A DNA stretch of 33,598 nucleotides from Gammaproteobacteria bacterium (GCA_026707445.1 JAPOWV010000019.1:1-33598); one strand, 5' to 3'. Counted from the first letter of the stretch, positions 7,578 through 15,959 are shown. The notes: generated by a model not told the origin, from the letters alone. Numbers and translations are program-made.

Positions 7578-8480
7578 ATGATCCGAAGAATCACCCGCAG
7601 AGAAGCGCTCATAGGCGCAGGCGCAGCCGGCCTCGCGCTCAGCCTGCCGCCGGCCGGCGCCGCCGACGTCCGCATGCACCACATCCCCTCCAGCGGCGAG
7701 GCCCTGCCGCCCGTGGGGCTGGGCACTTCGCGCGTTTTCAACAGCGTCAGCGGCGAGAACCAGCGCGCCGCGCTCGTGGAAGTGCTGGAAGCGCTGTTCG
7801 CCGGCGGCACGCTGGTGGACACCTCGCCGATGTATGGCAACTCGGAAGCGCACCTGGGCGAGTTGCTGCCGTTGGCGGCCGGCAACGAAACGATGTTCTG
7901 CGCCACCAAGGTCTGGACCGAGGGACGCGAGTCCGGCGTCAGGCAGATGCGGGAATCGATGGAAAAGATGGGTCTGGACCGGATCGACCTGATGCAGGTC
8001 CACAACCTGGTGGACTGGGAGGCCCATCTCGAAACCATGCGCGAGATGCAGGCCGACGGCACCTTCCGCTACCTCGGCATCACCACCTCGAACCCGCGGC
8101 AGTTCGCCGACTTCGAGCGCGTGATGCAGGCCGCCGAATGGGACTTCGTGCAGCTCAACTACAGCCTGGGCGAGCGCGAAGCCGAGCAGCGCCTGCTGCC
8201 GCTGGCGCAGGAGAGGGGAATGGCGGTCATGGTGAACCGGCCGTTCGTGCGCGGCGACCTGTTCCGCCGCGTGGGCCGCAAGAAACTCCCGGACGTTGCC
8301 GCGGAACTGGGTTGCGACAGCCCGGGGCAACTGTTCCTCAAGTGGATCCTGGCGCACCCGGCGGTGACCTGCGTGATCCCGGCCACGACCAAGGTCAAGC
8401 ACATGGTGGACAACCTCGGCGCGGCCCTGGGCCCACTGCCGGACGCGGAGCAGCGCGAACGCATCGCCGCCTGGATCTAG
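7578..8480 (+). CDS. Tat-exported aldo/keto reductase
   Basis: A TIM-barrel NAD(P)H-dependent oxidoreductase of the AKR superfamily. The N-terminus MIRRITRREALIGAG has a twin-arginine motif (TRREALI) followed by a hydrophobic stretch ending in PPAGAAD, so export by Tat after cofactor loading is likely. The AKR catalytic tetrad is intact: Asp81, Tyr86 (DTSPMYGNSE), Lys111 (CATKVW) and His142 (MQVHNLV). The C-terminal segment VTCVIPATTKVKHMVDNL matches the cofactor-phosphate region of the family. A strong AGGAGG at 7565-7570 sits 7 nt before ATG 7578. The substrate cannot be inferred. Its stop codon overlaps the folK stop on the other strand by 3-4 bases (CTAG). Confidence 0.9.
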   Translation: MIRRITRREALIGAGAAGLALSLPPAGAADVRMHHIPSSGEALPPVGLGTSRVFNSVSGENQRAALVEVLEALFAGGTLVDTSPMYGNSEAHLGELLPLAAGNETMFCATKVWTEGRESGVRQMRESMEKMGLDRIDLMQVHNLVDWEAHLETMREMQADGTFRYLGITTSNPRQFADFERVMQAAEWDFVQLNYSLGEREAEQRLLPLAQERGMAVMVNRPFVRGDLFRRVGRKKLPDVAAELGCDSPGQLFLKWILAHPAVTCVIPATTKVKHMVDNLGAALGPLPDAEQRERIAAWI

Positions 8481-8932
8481 CCGGAGAAGACGCGCCAGAG
8501 TTCGGCGATCGTCACGCCGGAGACGGGATGAAGGAGGTCGGGCGCGAGGTCTGCGAGCGGCTTGAGGACGAAGGCGTAGCGTTCGATATCGGGGTGCGGC
8601 AGCTTCAGCGTCGCATCGACGCGGTCGCCGTACAGCAGCAGGTCCAGGTCCAGCGTGCGCGAGGAGAACTTGCCGCCTGAACGGTCGCGGCCCGCCCGGG
8701 TTTCCAGCTCCGACAACCGCTTGTGAAGCTCGCCGGGCGATTCCGTCGTTTCGAAGCTCACTACCCGGTTGAGAAAGTCCGGGCCGCTGAAGCCCTCGGC
8801 CGGGCTTTGGTAGAGCGGCGAAAGTTCAAGCTCGCCGTAGTGTTGCTTCAGCGCCTCGCAGGCGGTCTCAAGGTTCGCGCGCGGATCGATGTTGCTGCCC
8901 GCGCTGACGTATACGCGCACCGGAGCGTTCAC
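8477..8932 (-). CDS. folK: 2-amino-4-hydroxy-6-hydroxymethyldihydropteridine pyrophosphokinase
   Basis: Transfers pyrophosphate from ATP to 6-hydroxymethyl-7,8-dihydropterin, the step before dihydropteroate synthase in folate synthesis. The 151-aa protein has VYVSAGSNIDPRANL at its start, SPLYQSPAEGFSGPDFLNRVV, and the family signature SSRTLDLDLLLYGD with metal-binding aspartates. I chose GTG 8932, whose bases overlap the folB stop (GTGA), over an upstream ATG at 9013 that would extend back into folB with unrelated residues. Gene order and overlap make translational coupling with folB likely. It converges on the aldo/keto reductase with a 4-nt overlap. Confidence 0.95.
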   Translation of the reverse strand: MNAPVRVYVSAGSNIDPRANLETACEALKQHYGELELSPLYQSPAEGFSGPDFLNRVVSFETTESPGELHKRLSELETRAGRDRSGGKFSSRTLDLDLLLYGDRVDATLKLPHPDIERYAFVLKPLADLAPDLLHPVSGVTIAELWRVFSG

Positions 8933-9285
8933 GCGCTCTTGCGTTCGATCACCACGCCCACGTCGCGCGCCTTGCGCAACGCGAAGGGCTTGCGCGCCGT
9001 CACCCGGACCCACTGCGCGCCATGCTGCTCCAGGACCAGCGACGCAATGGCTTCAGCCAGGGTCTCGATCAGTTCGTAGCTGCGGCTTTCGGCCAGCACC
9101 GCAATGTCCCGCGACACGCGCTTGTAGTCCACCGTCGCGGCAATCTCGTCGACTGCGGCCGCCTTCGCCGCGTCGACTGCAATCTCCAGGTCCACGCCTA
9201 CCACCTGCGGCGCGGCCTTCTCCCAGCGATTGACGCCGACGGTCGCACTCACGCGCAAATCCCGAATGATGATTCTGTCGGTCAT
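8929..9285 (-). CDS. folB: Dihydroneopterin aldolase
   Basis: Cleaves 7,8-dihydroneopterin to 6-hydroxymethyl-7,8-dihydropterin and glycolaldehyde, supplying FolK. The 118-aa length fits the family (about 120 aa). Visible features include IIIRDLRVSATVGVNRWEK at the N-terminus, the VDYKRVSRDIAVLAESRSYELIETLAE-like central helix region, and VRVTARKPFALRKARDVGV near the C-terminus carrying the conserved Lys. It starts at ATG 9285 and overlaps folK by four bases. It is divergent from tsaD with only 26 nt between the start codons, so the core promoters must overlap each other or the coding ends. Confidence 0.95.
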   Translation of the reverse strand: MTDRIIIRDLRVSATVGVNRWEKAAPQVVGVDLEIAVDAAKAAAVDEIAATVDYKRVSRDIAVLAESRSYELIETLAEAIASLVLEQHGAQWVRVTARKPFALRKARDVGVVIERKSA

Positions 9286-9298
9286 TTACGGCGAAGAA

Positions 9299-9304
9299 TA
9301 AAAT
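9299..9304 (+). promoter_or_regulatory. -10-like hexamer giving a likely leaderless tsaD mRNA
   Basis: TAAAAT (one mismatch to TATAAT) ends 7 nt before the tsaD ATG at 9312, and no Shine-Dalgarno is present. Transcription starting about 7 nt downstream of the hexamer would begin at or next to the A of the start codon. The -35 region is not recognisable. Confidence 0.45.
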
Positions 9305-9311
9305 TCCTGCG

Positions 9312-10337
9312 ATGCGTGTTCTGGGAATCGAAACGAGTTGCGATGAAACCGGCGTGGCGGTCTACGAGGCCCGCCGGGGTCTTTTGGCGCACCGATTGTA
9401 TAGCCAGGCGCAGCAGCATGCGGAATTCGGCGGCGTGGTGCCGGAACTGGCCTCGCGGGACCATATCAAGCGCCTCGCCGTGCTTGTGAACGGGACCCTC
9501 GACGATGCCGGATTGGGGAAATCGGACCTGAGCGGCGTCGCCTGCACCGCCGGGCCCGGCCTGATCGGCGCCCTGCTGGCCGGACTGGTTTTCAGCGGCG
9601 GACTGGCGCGCGCGCTGGGCGTGCCGCTGATCGGCGTGCATCACATGGAAGCGCATCTTCTCGCGCCGTTGCTGGAGGGCGATTCGCCCGAATTTCCGTA
9701 CCTGGCTCTGCTGGTCTCCGGCGGCCACAGCCTGCTGGTGGACGTGCGCGGATCCGGCGACTACGCGATCTTGGGGGAGTCGCTTGACGACGCCGCCGGC
9801 GAAGCCTTCGACAAGGGCGCCAAGCTGCTCGGCCTCGGCTATCCGGGCGGTCCCGAAATCGCCCGGCTGGCGGATGAGGGCGAACCGGGCCGCTTCACCC
9901 TGCCGACGCCGATGCGGGGACGCAGGGACCTCAACTTCAGCTTCTCCGGGCTCAAGACCGCGCTTCTGTACAAGGTGCGCGACCTGACCGCCGACAGGAC
10001 GCTCGACGAAACCGACCGGGCCTCGCTGGCGCTGGCGCTGGAAACGGCCATCGTCGAATCGCTGCTCGACCGCACGGCGCGGGCGCTGGACGAGTCCGGG
10101 CACGGCAGCCTGGTCGTGGCGGGCGGCGTGGGCGCCAACCGCCGGCTGCGGTCGAGGTTGAAGGAAATGTGCGGCGAGTCGGGAGTAAGCCTGTACTACC
10201 CGCGAGCCGAGTATTGCACCGACAACGGCGCGATGATCGCGCTCACCGGCTGCCTGCGCCTGGCCGGCGGCGCTCCCGGGCCGGCCCGGCCCGACGCTCG
10301 CCCCCGCTGGAACATAAGCGAAGTAACGCCCTTCTAG
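9312..10337 (+). CDS. tsaD: tRNA N6-adenosine threonylcarbamoyltransferase
   Basis: Transfers the threonylcarbamoyl group from TC-AMP to A37 of ANN-decoding tRNAs, working with TsaB, TsaE and TsaC (none of which is in this window). The 341-aa protein has the expected start MRVLGIETSCDETGVAVY, the GPGLIGALL phosphate loop, the metal-binding HHMEAH (His111 and His115), the SGGHSLL segment and a C-terminal YCTDNGAMIA supplying the third metal ligand. The start ATG 9312 lacks a Shine-Dalgarno but lies 7 nt downstream of a -10-like hexamer. It converges on the pteridine reductase with a 6-nt gap. Confidence 0.97.
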   Translation: MRVLGIETSCDETGVAVYEARRGLLAHRLYSQAQQHAEFGGVVPELASRDHIKRLAVLVNGTLDDAGLGKSDLSGVACTAGPGLIGALLAGLVFSGGLARALGVPLIGVHHMEAHLLAPLLEGDSPEFPYLALLVSGGHSLLVDVRGSGDYAILGESLDDAAGEAFDKGAKLLGLGYPGGPEIARLADEGEPGRFTLPTPMRGRRDLNFSFSGLKTALLYKVRDLTADRTLDETDRASLALALETAIVESLLDRTARALDESGHGSLVVAGGVGANRRLRSRLKEMCGESGVSLYYPRAEYCTDNGAMIALTGCLRLAGGAPGPARPDARPRWNISEVTPF

Positions 10338-10343
10338 CCCGGG

Positions 10344-11081
10344 CTACCAGCCGATGCTGCGGCCGCCGTCCACGGCGATGATCTGGCCGGTCACGAAGGG
10401 TGCGTCGCAGACCACGAAACGCACCAGCCGGGCCACATCGTCCGGAGCGCCGGCCCGCCCGAGCGGCGTCTTCGAGAGAATCGCCTTCTTCACGTTCTCC
10501 GGCGGCGGCGGATCGGCCCACATCACCATGCCGGGCGCGATGCCGTTGACCCGCACTTCCGGCGCGAGTTCGCCGGCCAGGCTGAGCGTCAGGGCCGCGA
10601 GTCCCGCCTTGGCGGCGCTGTATACCGGGTAGCCCCGAAGCGGGATGCGGGCATGTATGTCCACCATGTTGATGATGACGCCGCGCGAGGCCTTCAACGC
10701 CGGCGCCAGCGCCTGCGACAGGAACACCGGGGCCTTTAGATTGCTGCCCACCAGGCTCTGCCAGTCGTCCTCGGTGATCTCGCCCACCGCCGTGGGATAG
10801 AAAGTCGAAGCATTGTTCACCAGGCAGTCGAGGCGCCCGGCACGCTCCAGCGTTTCCGCGGCGAGGCGCTCGCAGGCGCCCTCCTCGAGCAGATCGCCCT
10901 GCAGCGCGAACGCGGAATCGGAGCGAATTCCGTTGAGACGCGCCACCAGTTCGTCGGCGTCCGCGAGCGAGCGATTGCAGTGCACCGCCAGCGTGAATCC
11001 GGCGGCATGCAATTCTCCGGCGGTCGCCGCGCCCACGCGCTTGGCGCCGCCGGTCACCAGTGCGACTTTCGCCGTCGTCAT
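10344..11081 (-). CDS. Pteridine reductase (short-chain dehydrogenase, FolM/PTR1-like)
   Basis: An NADPH-dependent SDR that reduces dihydropterins and/or dihydrofolate. The nucleotide-binding loop reads TGGAKRVG (residues 10-17), the TGx3RxG form typical of pteridine reductases rather than the usual TGx3GxG of SDRs. Other marks are LVNNAS, the NLKAPVFLSQ segment, VDIHARIPLRGYPVYSAAKAG with the YxxxK catalytic pair near residue 153, and VRVNGIAPGM. The length of 245 aa is normal. A perfect TATAAT lies about 35 nt upstream of ATG 11081. Nearby folB-folK and, further away, folE fit a folate/pterin role. No DHFR (folA) is seen in the window; whether this enzyme replaces it is open. Confidence 0.85.
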   Translation of the reverse strand: MTTAKVALVTGGAKRVGAATAGELHAAGFTLAVHCNRSLADADELVARLNGIRSDSAFALQGDLLEEGACERLAAETLERAGRLDCLVNNASTFYPTAVGEITEDDWQSLVGSNLKAPVFLSQALAPALKASRGVIINMVDIHARIPLRGYPVYSAAKAGLAALTLSLAGELAPEVRVNGIAPGMVMWADPPPPENVKKAILSKTPLGRAGAPDDVARLVRFVVCDAPFVTGQIIAVDGGRSIGW

Positions 11082-11116
11082 TGCCGTTGCGCCGCCCTTT
11101 GCTGCCCGGAGGCGGC

Positions 11117-11122
11117 ATTATA
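11117..11122 (-). promoter_or_regulatory. Consensus -10 box for the pteridine reductase gene
   Basis: Read on the minus strand this is TATAAT, 35 nt before ATG 11081, inside the 52-nt gap shared with the divergent methyltransferase gene. No good -35 is seen at 16-18 nt. On the plus strand the overlapping TATATG (11119-11124) lies 9 nt before the GTG at 11134 and could serve that gene. Confidence 0.45.
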
Positions 11123-11133
11123 TGTAGCCGCGC

Positions 11134-12315
11134 GTGAGCACGAACGATCACAAGCCCTCCATGCCGCCCCGGCACATCAGCGCCGCCATCGCCGAATCCG
11201 GTGGCTGGCTGGCGTTCGACCGCTACATGGAACTCGCGCTGTACCACCCCGAAGAGAGCTATTACGGCGCCGGACGGGCGCGGTTCGGCGAGGGGGGAGA
11301 CTTCGACACCGCGCCGGAAACCTCGGCGCTGTTCGGGCGAGCTCTGGCGGGCCAGTGCGCCGAAGTCCTTGCCGCCTGCCCGGACGGCGAAATCGTCGAA
11401 TTGGGCCCGGGAAGCGGCCGACTTGCCGAGGTTGTACTGGGCGAACTCAAGGAAGCGGGCAAGTTGCCGCGGCGCTACCTTCTGGTCGAGCCAGCGCCCG
11501 GCCTGCGTGTCGTGCAGCAGGAGCGCCTGGGAAGCACGCACCCGGACCTTGTCGAACGACTTGAGTGGGTGGACCGGCTCACGCACGAACGCATACGGGG
11601 CATGATCATCGCCAACGAAGTGCTCGACGCCCTGCCCTGCAAGTGTTTCCGGCGCGCACAGGGCGCCTGGCTGGAGCGCGGCGTGAGCCTGGGCGGGGAC
11701 GAGGGGCTGCGTTGGGAAGACCGGCGCGCCGACCCCGCTCTGGAGCAGGCGCTTGACGACTTGCAGGCGGAACTGCCCCTGACGCTGCCGGACGGCTATT
11801 GCTCGGAGATCCGGCTGAACCTGCCTGAGTTCATCGCCGAGTTGGGCCAATCGCTGGAAACCGGCCTGGCGCTGATCGCCGATTACGGCCTGCCGCGCCA
11901 TGAACTGTATCTGGCCGAACGTAGCGAAGGCACACTGGGCTGCCACTCCGGACAGCACTGGCACGACGATCCGTTCCGCCGGCCGGGGCGCGAGGACATC
12001 ACCGCCTGGGTGGACTTCACCGCCGTTGCGCGCGCCGCGGAGGCGGCGGGACTGACGACGGTGGGTTATACCAGCCAGGCCCAGTTCCTGCTGTCGGCGG
12101 GCATCCTGGAATTGGCCGGATCGCCCCCGTCGGCGGAGGACGCGGCCGCGCTGCGCCGGCTGATGCTGCCCGGCGGAATGGGCGAGGCCTTCAAGTTCCT
12201 GGGGCTGGCCACGGAAGGGGTCGGGGCGCCGAGCGGCTTCGGCGGGCGCGACCTCAGTGCGTCGCTGGGTCCAGAGCACGTTCCGGAACTTGCGGCGGAA
12301 GCGGCCGGCGCATGA
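11134..12315 (+). CDS. MidA/NDUFAF7-family SAM-dependent methyltransferase (DUF185)
   Basis: A class I methyltransferase of the MidA family. The mitochondrial member NDUFAF7 dimethylates an arginine of complex I subunit NDUFS2; the bacterial substrate is not settled. The 393-aa protein begins with the family pattern (WLAFDRYMELALYHPEESYYGAG, GGDFDTAPETSALFG) and has SAM motif I as ELGPGSGRLAEVVL, then MIIANEVLDALP and ALIADYGLP. The start is GTG 11134 without a clear Shine-Dalgarno. Its TGA overlaps the uppP ATG (ATGA at 12312-12315), so the two are likely translated together. The same pairing with an upstream pteridine reductase, here divergent, is consistent with conserved gammaproteobacterial neighbourhoods, which is my recollection rather than a search result. 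Confidence 0.87.
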   Translation: MSTNDHKPSMPPRHISAAIAESGGWLAFDRYMELALYHPEESYYGAGRARFGEGGDFDTAPETSALFGRALAGQCAEVLAACPDGEIVELGPGSGRLAEVVLGELKEAGKLPRRYLLVEPAPGLRVVQQERLGSTHPDLVERLEWVDRLTHERIRGMIIANEVLDALPCKCFRRAQGAWLERGVSLGGDEGLRWEDRRADPALEQALDDLQAELPLTLPDGYCSEIRLNLPEFIAELGQSLETGLALIADYGLPRHELYLAERSEGTLGCHSGQHWHDDPFRRPGREDITAWVDFTAVARAAEAAGLTTVGYTSQAQFLLSAGILELAGSPPSAEDAAALRRLMLPGGMGEAFKFLGLATEGVGAPSGFGGRDLSASLGPEHVPELAAEAAGA

Positions 12316-13103
12316 GCTTCTGGCAGATCATCGTGCTGGCGCTGCTGCAGGGCGTCACCGAGTTCCTGCCGATATCGAGTTCGGCGCACCTGATCCTGGT
12401 GCCGGCCTGGCTGGGCTGGGAAGACCAGGGCATCGCCTTCGATATCGCCGTGCACTTCGGCAGCCTCATCGCCGTGATCGCGTTCTCGCGCCGCGAAATC
12501 GCCGCGATCCTGGGCGAATGGCGCGCCTGGCTCCTGTATCGCGCCGCCCTCGGGCCGGCGGCGCGTCTGGGCCTGATGATCGTCCTGGCGACGCTGCCGA
12601 TCGGCGCGCTCGGACTGCTGCTGCACGACACCGTGGAGGCGTCGTTCCGCGAACCGCGGCTGATCGCGGTGGCCGGCGCGCTGTTCGCGGTCCTGATGGT
12701 GTGGGCGGACCGGCGCCCGCAATACCTGACGCGGGTGCGGGAAATCGGCTGGAAGCAGGCGCTGTGGATCGGCTGCGGCCAGGCATTGGCCCTGATTCCC
12801 GGTGCGTCGCGCTCCGGCGTGACCATCACCGCCGCCAGGGTCCTGGGCATGGCGCGTCCGGCCGCGGCCCGCCTGTCCTTCCTGCTGGCGATACCGGTCA
12901 TCCTGGCGGCGGCCGCCCTGGAGACGATCAACCTGAGTGCGGCCCCGGCTGCCGCCGACTGGGGCGCGCTGGCGCTGGGCATGGTGGTGGCCGGCGTGGC
13001 CGCCTTCCTGTGCATGGGCCTGCTGCTGCGCCTGGTGGCACGCTGGGGCCTTTGGCCGTTCGCGCTCTACCGCCTGGCGCTCTCCGCCGTGATCCTGCTG
13101 TAA
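12312..13103 (+). CDS. uppP: Undecaprenyl-diphosphatase
   Basis: An integral inner-membrane enzyme (BacA family) that dephosphorylates undecaprenyl pyrophosphate to recycle the lipid carrier for peptidoglycan and O-antigen; excess activity gives bacitracin resistance. The 263-aa protein has both conserved motifs: GVTEFLPISSSAHLIL near the N-terminus (Glu-rich active site) and IPGASRSGVTITAARVLGM around residue 158. Multiple hydrophobic helices are evident throughout. The start ATG overlaps the preceding methyltransferase stop by four bases. The last 37 nt overlap the end of the OFA-type transporter gene on the opposite strand. Confidence 0.97.
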   Translation: MSFWQIIVLALLQGVTEFLPISSSAHLILVPAWLGWEDQGIAFDIAVHFGSLIAVIAFSRREIAAILGEWRAWLLYRAALGPAARLGLMIVLATLPIGALGLLLHDTVEASFREPRLIAVAGALFAVLMVWADRRPQYLTRVREIGWKQALWIGCGQALALIPGASRSGVTITAARVLGMARPAAARLSFLLAIPVILAAAALETINLSAAPAAADWGALALGMVVAGVAAFLCMGLLLRLVARWGLWPFALYRLALSAVILL

Positions 13104-14818
13104 TCCTGCGTGACGAACCGCTCCGCTACCGGGCGCATCCGCATGTTGGCCAGGAGAGCGATGGCCAGCAGCACTCCCATGACGTACATCGTGAGGTTAT
13201 AAATGCCCGGCGTGGGGTCGGCAGTGCCGGCCGGCGCGATTTCCATAAGCCTGCTGATGGTTACGGTGTTGGCCGCCACCAGCTCGTTGAGATTGTTCAT
13301 GGGTGCTCCGAAGTGCGCCTCGAACGCCGCCGGATCGATCCTGTCCGCCAGCGTGCGGATCGCCCGTTCCAGCGAGAACTCGCGAAGCTGGGTGATGAGC
13401 AGCGGCCCGAGTGCGCCCGCGACGCTCCAGGCGGTGAGCAACCGGCCATGTATCGCACCCACATGCCGTGTCCCGAACACATCGGCGAGATAGGCGGGAA
13501 GCGTGGCGAACCCGCCGCCGTACATCGTGAAGGCCACCATCGTTACGGCGTAAAACGCCACCAGCCAGCCCGCGTTCGCGCTGACGCTTCCGGCGTTGGC
13601 GATAAGCGGTACCGAACAGTACAGCGCCGCACCGAGCGCGAAGAAGCAGTGATAGGTGTTCCGTCGCCCGATGTAGTCGGAAGCGGTCGCCCAGGCGAGC
13701 CGGCCGCCCATGTTGAAGATACTGATCATCAACACGTATGTCACCGCGAAGGCCGGAGTAACCACATGCGGCAGCGGCGGGCCGAAGATATCGACCATCA
13801 TCGTCTCCGCCACGCCAATTACGCCGATCCCGGCCGTGACGTTGAAGCACAGCATGATCCAGAGCAGATAGAACTGCGGCGTTCGGTGCGCCCGTTGGAC
13901 GGGCACGTACCTGGTACTGGGCATGCCTCGCCAGCCGCTGCCCGGCTTGCCCGCGGCCCTCGCCGCGTCTTCATCCCACCCGGCCGGCTTCCATCCCTCC
14001 CGGGGAAGGCGAAACGAGAAGGAAGCGGCCAGCATGACGCAGAAGTAGAGCAGCCCCAGCGTGAAGAAAGTCAAGGCCGCCCCCGTACTCCCCGTACCGA
14101 CGACATAAACGCCTTCCGGACCGGGAACGATCATCCTCGACACGTCGGCCGGCGCCGCCACCACCACTTCGAGCCATTCGCCGGCCACCTCGGCGAATTG
14201 TCTGCCTCGTTCGGTGACCAGGTCCACCGCCTCCGTCGCGCCGAGATACCGCGGAGCTTCGTGGAAGGTCTGAAGGAGGAACTTCTTGAGCGGTGCGGCG
14301 ATGATCGCCCCGCCGCCGAAACCCATGATCGCCAGTCCGGTCGACAATCCGCGCCGGTCCGGAAACCAGCGAATCAGCGTCGAGACGGGAGAGATGTAGC
14401 CCAACCCCAGGCCGGCGCCGCCGAGCACCCCGTACCCCAGATACAGCAGCCAGAGTTCGTGCAGTTCAATGCCGACGCCGCCGATCACGAATCCCATGCC
14501 CCACAGGCCGGCAGCACACACGCCGGCGCAGCGCGGACCTACGTCCTCGAGCCACTTGCCGGCCACCGCCGTGCTCAGACCCAGGAAGACGATGGCCGTG
14601 GAGAACACACCCACGATCACGGTGATGCTCCAGTCGTCGGCACTGCTTGCCGCGACGCCGAGTTCCCTGGTCAGCGCCGGGTTGAAGATACTCCACGAGT
14701 AGACCGACCCGATGCAGAGATGCAGAGCGACGGAAATCAGCGGAATCCACCAACGATTGAATCCTGCCGAGGCAGTGATGCGGTCCTTGAGCAGGAACGC
14801 GACGGCGCGGCGGCTCAT
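13067..14818 (-). CDS. OFA-family MFS transporter (oxalate/formate antiporter-like)
   Basis: A 12-helix secondary transporter of the OFA branch of the major facilitator superfamily; substrates in the family are small organic anions such as oxalate, formate or lactate, and the real substrate is unknown. The 583-aa protein starts MSRRAVAFLLKDR, followed by NRWWIPLISVALHLCIGSVYSWSIF, typical of OFA helix 1. Two features make it longer than usual: a soluble insert of over 100 residues in mid-protein (between the GFGGGAIIAAPLKKFL and QFYLLWIMLCFNV regions), and about 60 extra residues before the last helix. I chose ATG 14818 because upstream codons encode no hydrophobic or conserved sequence. It is divergent from the lactonase gene with a 76-nt gap that holds overlapping -10-like hexamers. 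Confidence 0.85.
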   Translation of the reverse strand: MSRRAVAFLLKDRITASAGFNRWWIPLISVALHLCIGSVYSWSIFNPALTRELGVAASSADDWSITVIVGVFSTAIVFLGLSTAVAGKWLEDVGPRCAGVCAAGLWGMGFVIGGVGIELHELWLLYLGYGVLGGAGLGLGYISPVSTLIRWFPDRRGLSTGLAIMGFGGGAIIAAPLKKFLLQTFHEAPRYLGATEAVDLVTERGRQFAEVAGEWLEVVVAAPADVSRMIVPGPEGVYVVGTGSTGAALTFFTLGLLYFCVMLAASFSFRLPREGWKPAGWDEDAARAAGKPGSGWRGMPSTRYVPVQRAHRTPQFYLLWIMLCFNVTAGIGVIGVAETMMVDIFGPPLPHVVTPAFAVTYVLMISIFNMGGRLAWATASDYIGRRNTYHCFFALGAALYCSVPLIANAGSVSANAGWLVAFYAVTMVAFTMYGGGFATLPAYLADVFGTRHVGAIHGRLLTAWSVAGALGPLLITQLREFSLERAIRTLADRIDPAAFEAHFGAPMNNLNELVAANTVTISRLMEIAPAGTADPTPGIYNLTMYVMGVLLAIALLANMRMRPVAERFVTQDYSRITAESARR

Positions 14819-14879
14819 GGGGATGCCATGCTCATCCGCTACAGTGTCGCCTTCCCGGGAGTGTGTGTCCAGCGGATTG

Positions 14880-14887
14880 CTTATACT
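14880..14887. promoter_or_regulatory. Overlapping divergent -10-like hexamers (OFA transporter / lactonase)
   Basis: On the plus strand TATACT (14882-14887) ends 7 nt before the lactonase ATG at 14895, giving a likely leaderless transcript. On the minus strand the same bases read TATAAG (14885-14880), about 61 nt before the transporter ATG. The two promoters would compete for polymerase, which would make the divergent genes mutually exclusive or jointly regulated. No confident -35 elements are seen. Confidence 0.42.
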
Positions 14888-14894
14888 CGGCGGC

Positions 14895-15959
14895 ATGAAG
14901 AAATTCCTCATCGCGATAGGCGCCATCCTCGGACTCCTGCTGCTGGCCGGCGTGAGTTCCATGGCGCGTATGAACGCCTTCACCAGCGTGGACGACGAGC
15001 TTCCCTGGGACTGCGAGGCGATTTCCCTGCCGGGCAGCGCCGAGGACATCGTGATCGATCGCATGCGCGGCGTCGCCTACCTGTCGGTGCTCGACCGGCG
15101 CGCGCTGCTGTCCAACCGCAGCATCCGCGGCGTCATCATGGCGCTGGACCTGAACGTCGATCCAATCGGCCAGTTCCTGCCCCTGGCGGAATTGCCCTCC
15201 CACCTGCACCCGCACGGCTTGAGCCTGCATCAGGACGCAGCCGGGAACACGCGCCTGTTCGTGATCAACCACCCGCGCGAGCGCGGCGAAGGCCCGGAAG
15301 CGGTGGAAATCTTCGATCTGCGCAACGACGGGCTCCTGCACCACGTGCGCACCGTACGCAGCCCGCTCATGAACAGCCCCAACGACATCCAGGCCGTGGG
15401 CGCGGAGCAGTTCATAGCGGTCAACGACACCGGCGCGGTCAATAACTTCCAGCGCATACAGGAGTTCCTGTTCGGGGCCGGACTGGCCAGGGCCGTCTAC
15501 TACGATGGCCAGGTCATGCGCGTGGCCGCCGACAAGCTTTCCGGCGGCGCCGGGATCGGCTACGCCGATGGCCGCTTCATCATTTCCGAAACCCAGGGCA
15601 AGCGGCTGAAGATCATGACCGCGGACACCGAAGGAAGGCTGACCGAACAGTCGAGCGTGGCCATGCCCGGATTCCCGGACAACATCGACGTGGACGCCGA
15701 CGGCAAGCTGTGGGTCGCGGAGCACCCCAACGGCATGGCGCTGGGACGGCACTTCGGCGACAAGGACTACCCTGCGCCGAGCCGCTTCTATCGTCTGAAC
15801 GCCGACGGCAGCGGTCTGGAACTTGTCGCGTCCGACTCCGGCCGGACCCATTCCGCCGGCAGTGTCGCCGCCCGCTACGGCGACAAGCTGCTGCTGGGAT
15901 CGATCACCGCCACCCGCGTGCAGGTCTGCACGATTCCCGAAGGAGGCAAAAACCCATGA
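14895..15959 (+). CDS. Paraoxonase-like lactonase/arylesterase (PON family beta-propeller)
   Basis: Resembles animal serum paraoxonases in length (354 aa versus 355 for PON1) and along the whole chain. It has an uncleaved-looking N-terminal hydrophobic anchor (MKKFLIAIGAILGLLLLAGV). PON1 functional residues map as: calcium ligands Glu50-Asp51 (SAEDIVID), Asn163 (SPNDIQAVG) and Asp262-Asn263 (FPDNIDVD), plus the His dyad as His107 (HPHGLSL) and His126 (VINHPRE). The equivalent of PON1 Asn224 appears to be Ala219 (GGAGIGY), so one calcium ligand is lost or shifted. PON enzymes hydrolyse lactones including acyl-homoserine lactones; that activity here is inference. Its TGA overlaps the next ATG (ATGA at 15956-15959). 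Confidence 0.85.
   Translation: MKKFLIAIGAILGLLLLAGVSSMARMNAFTSVDDELPWDCEAISLPGSAEDIVIDRMRGVAYLSVLDRRALLSNRSIRGVIMALDLNVDPIGQFLPLAELPSHLHPHGLSLHQDAAGNTRLFVINHPRERGEGPEAVEIFDLRNDGLLHHVRTVRSPLMNSPNDIQAVGAEQFIAVNDTGAVNNFQRIQEFLFGAGLARAVYYDGQVMRVAADKLSGGAGIGYADGRFIISETQGKRLKIMTADTEGRLTEQSSVAMPGFPDNIDVDADGKLWVAEHPNGMALGRHFGDKDYPAPSRFYRLNADGSGLELVASDSGRTHSAGSVAARYGDKLLLGSITATRVQVCTIPEGGKNP
15941..15946 (+). promoter_or_regulatory. Strong Shine-Dalgarno inside the lactonase 3' end
   Basis: AGGAGG lies 9 nt before ATG 15956 and sets the start of the helical protein gene, whose first bases overlap the lactonase stop codon. Confidence 0.7.

Noticed and set aside
12257..15445. Plus-strand open frame of 1062 codons across uppP and the OFA transporter
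   Set aside because: It crosses two well-supported genes in other frames and reads as low-complexity Arg/Pro/Ala sequence.
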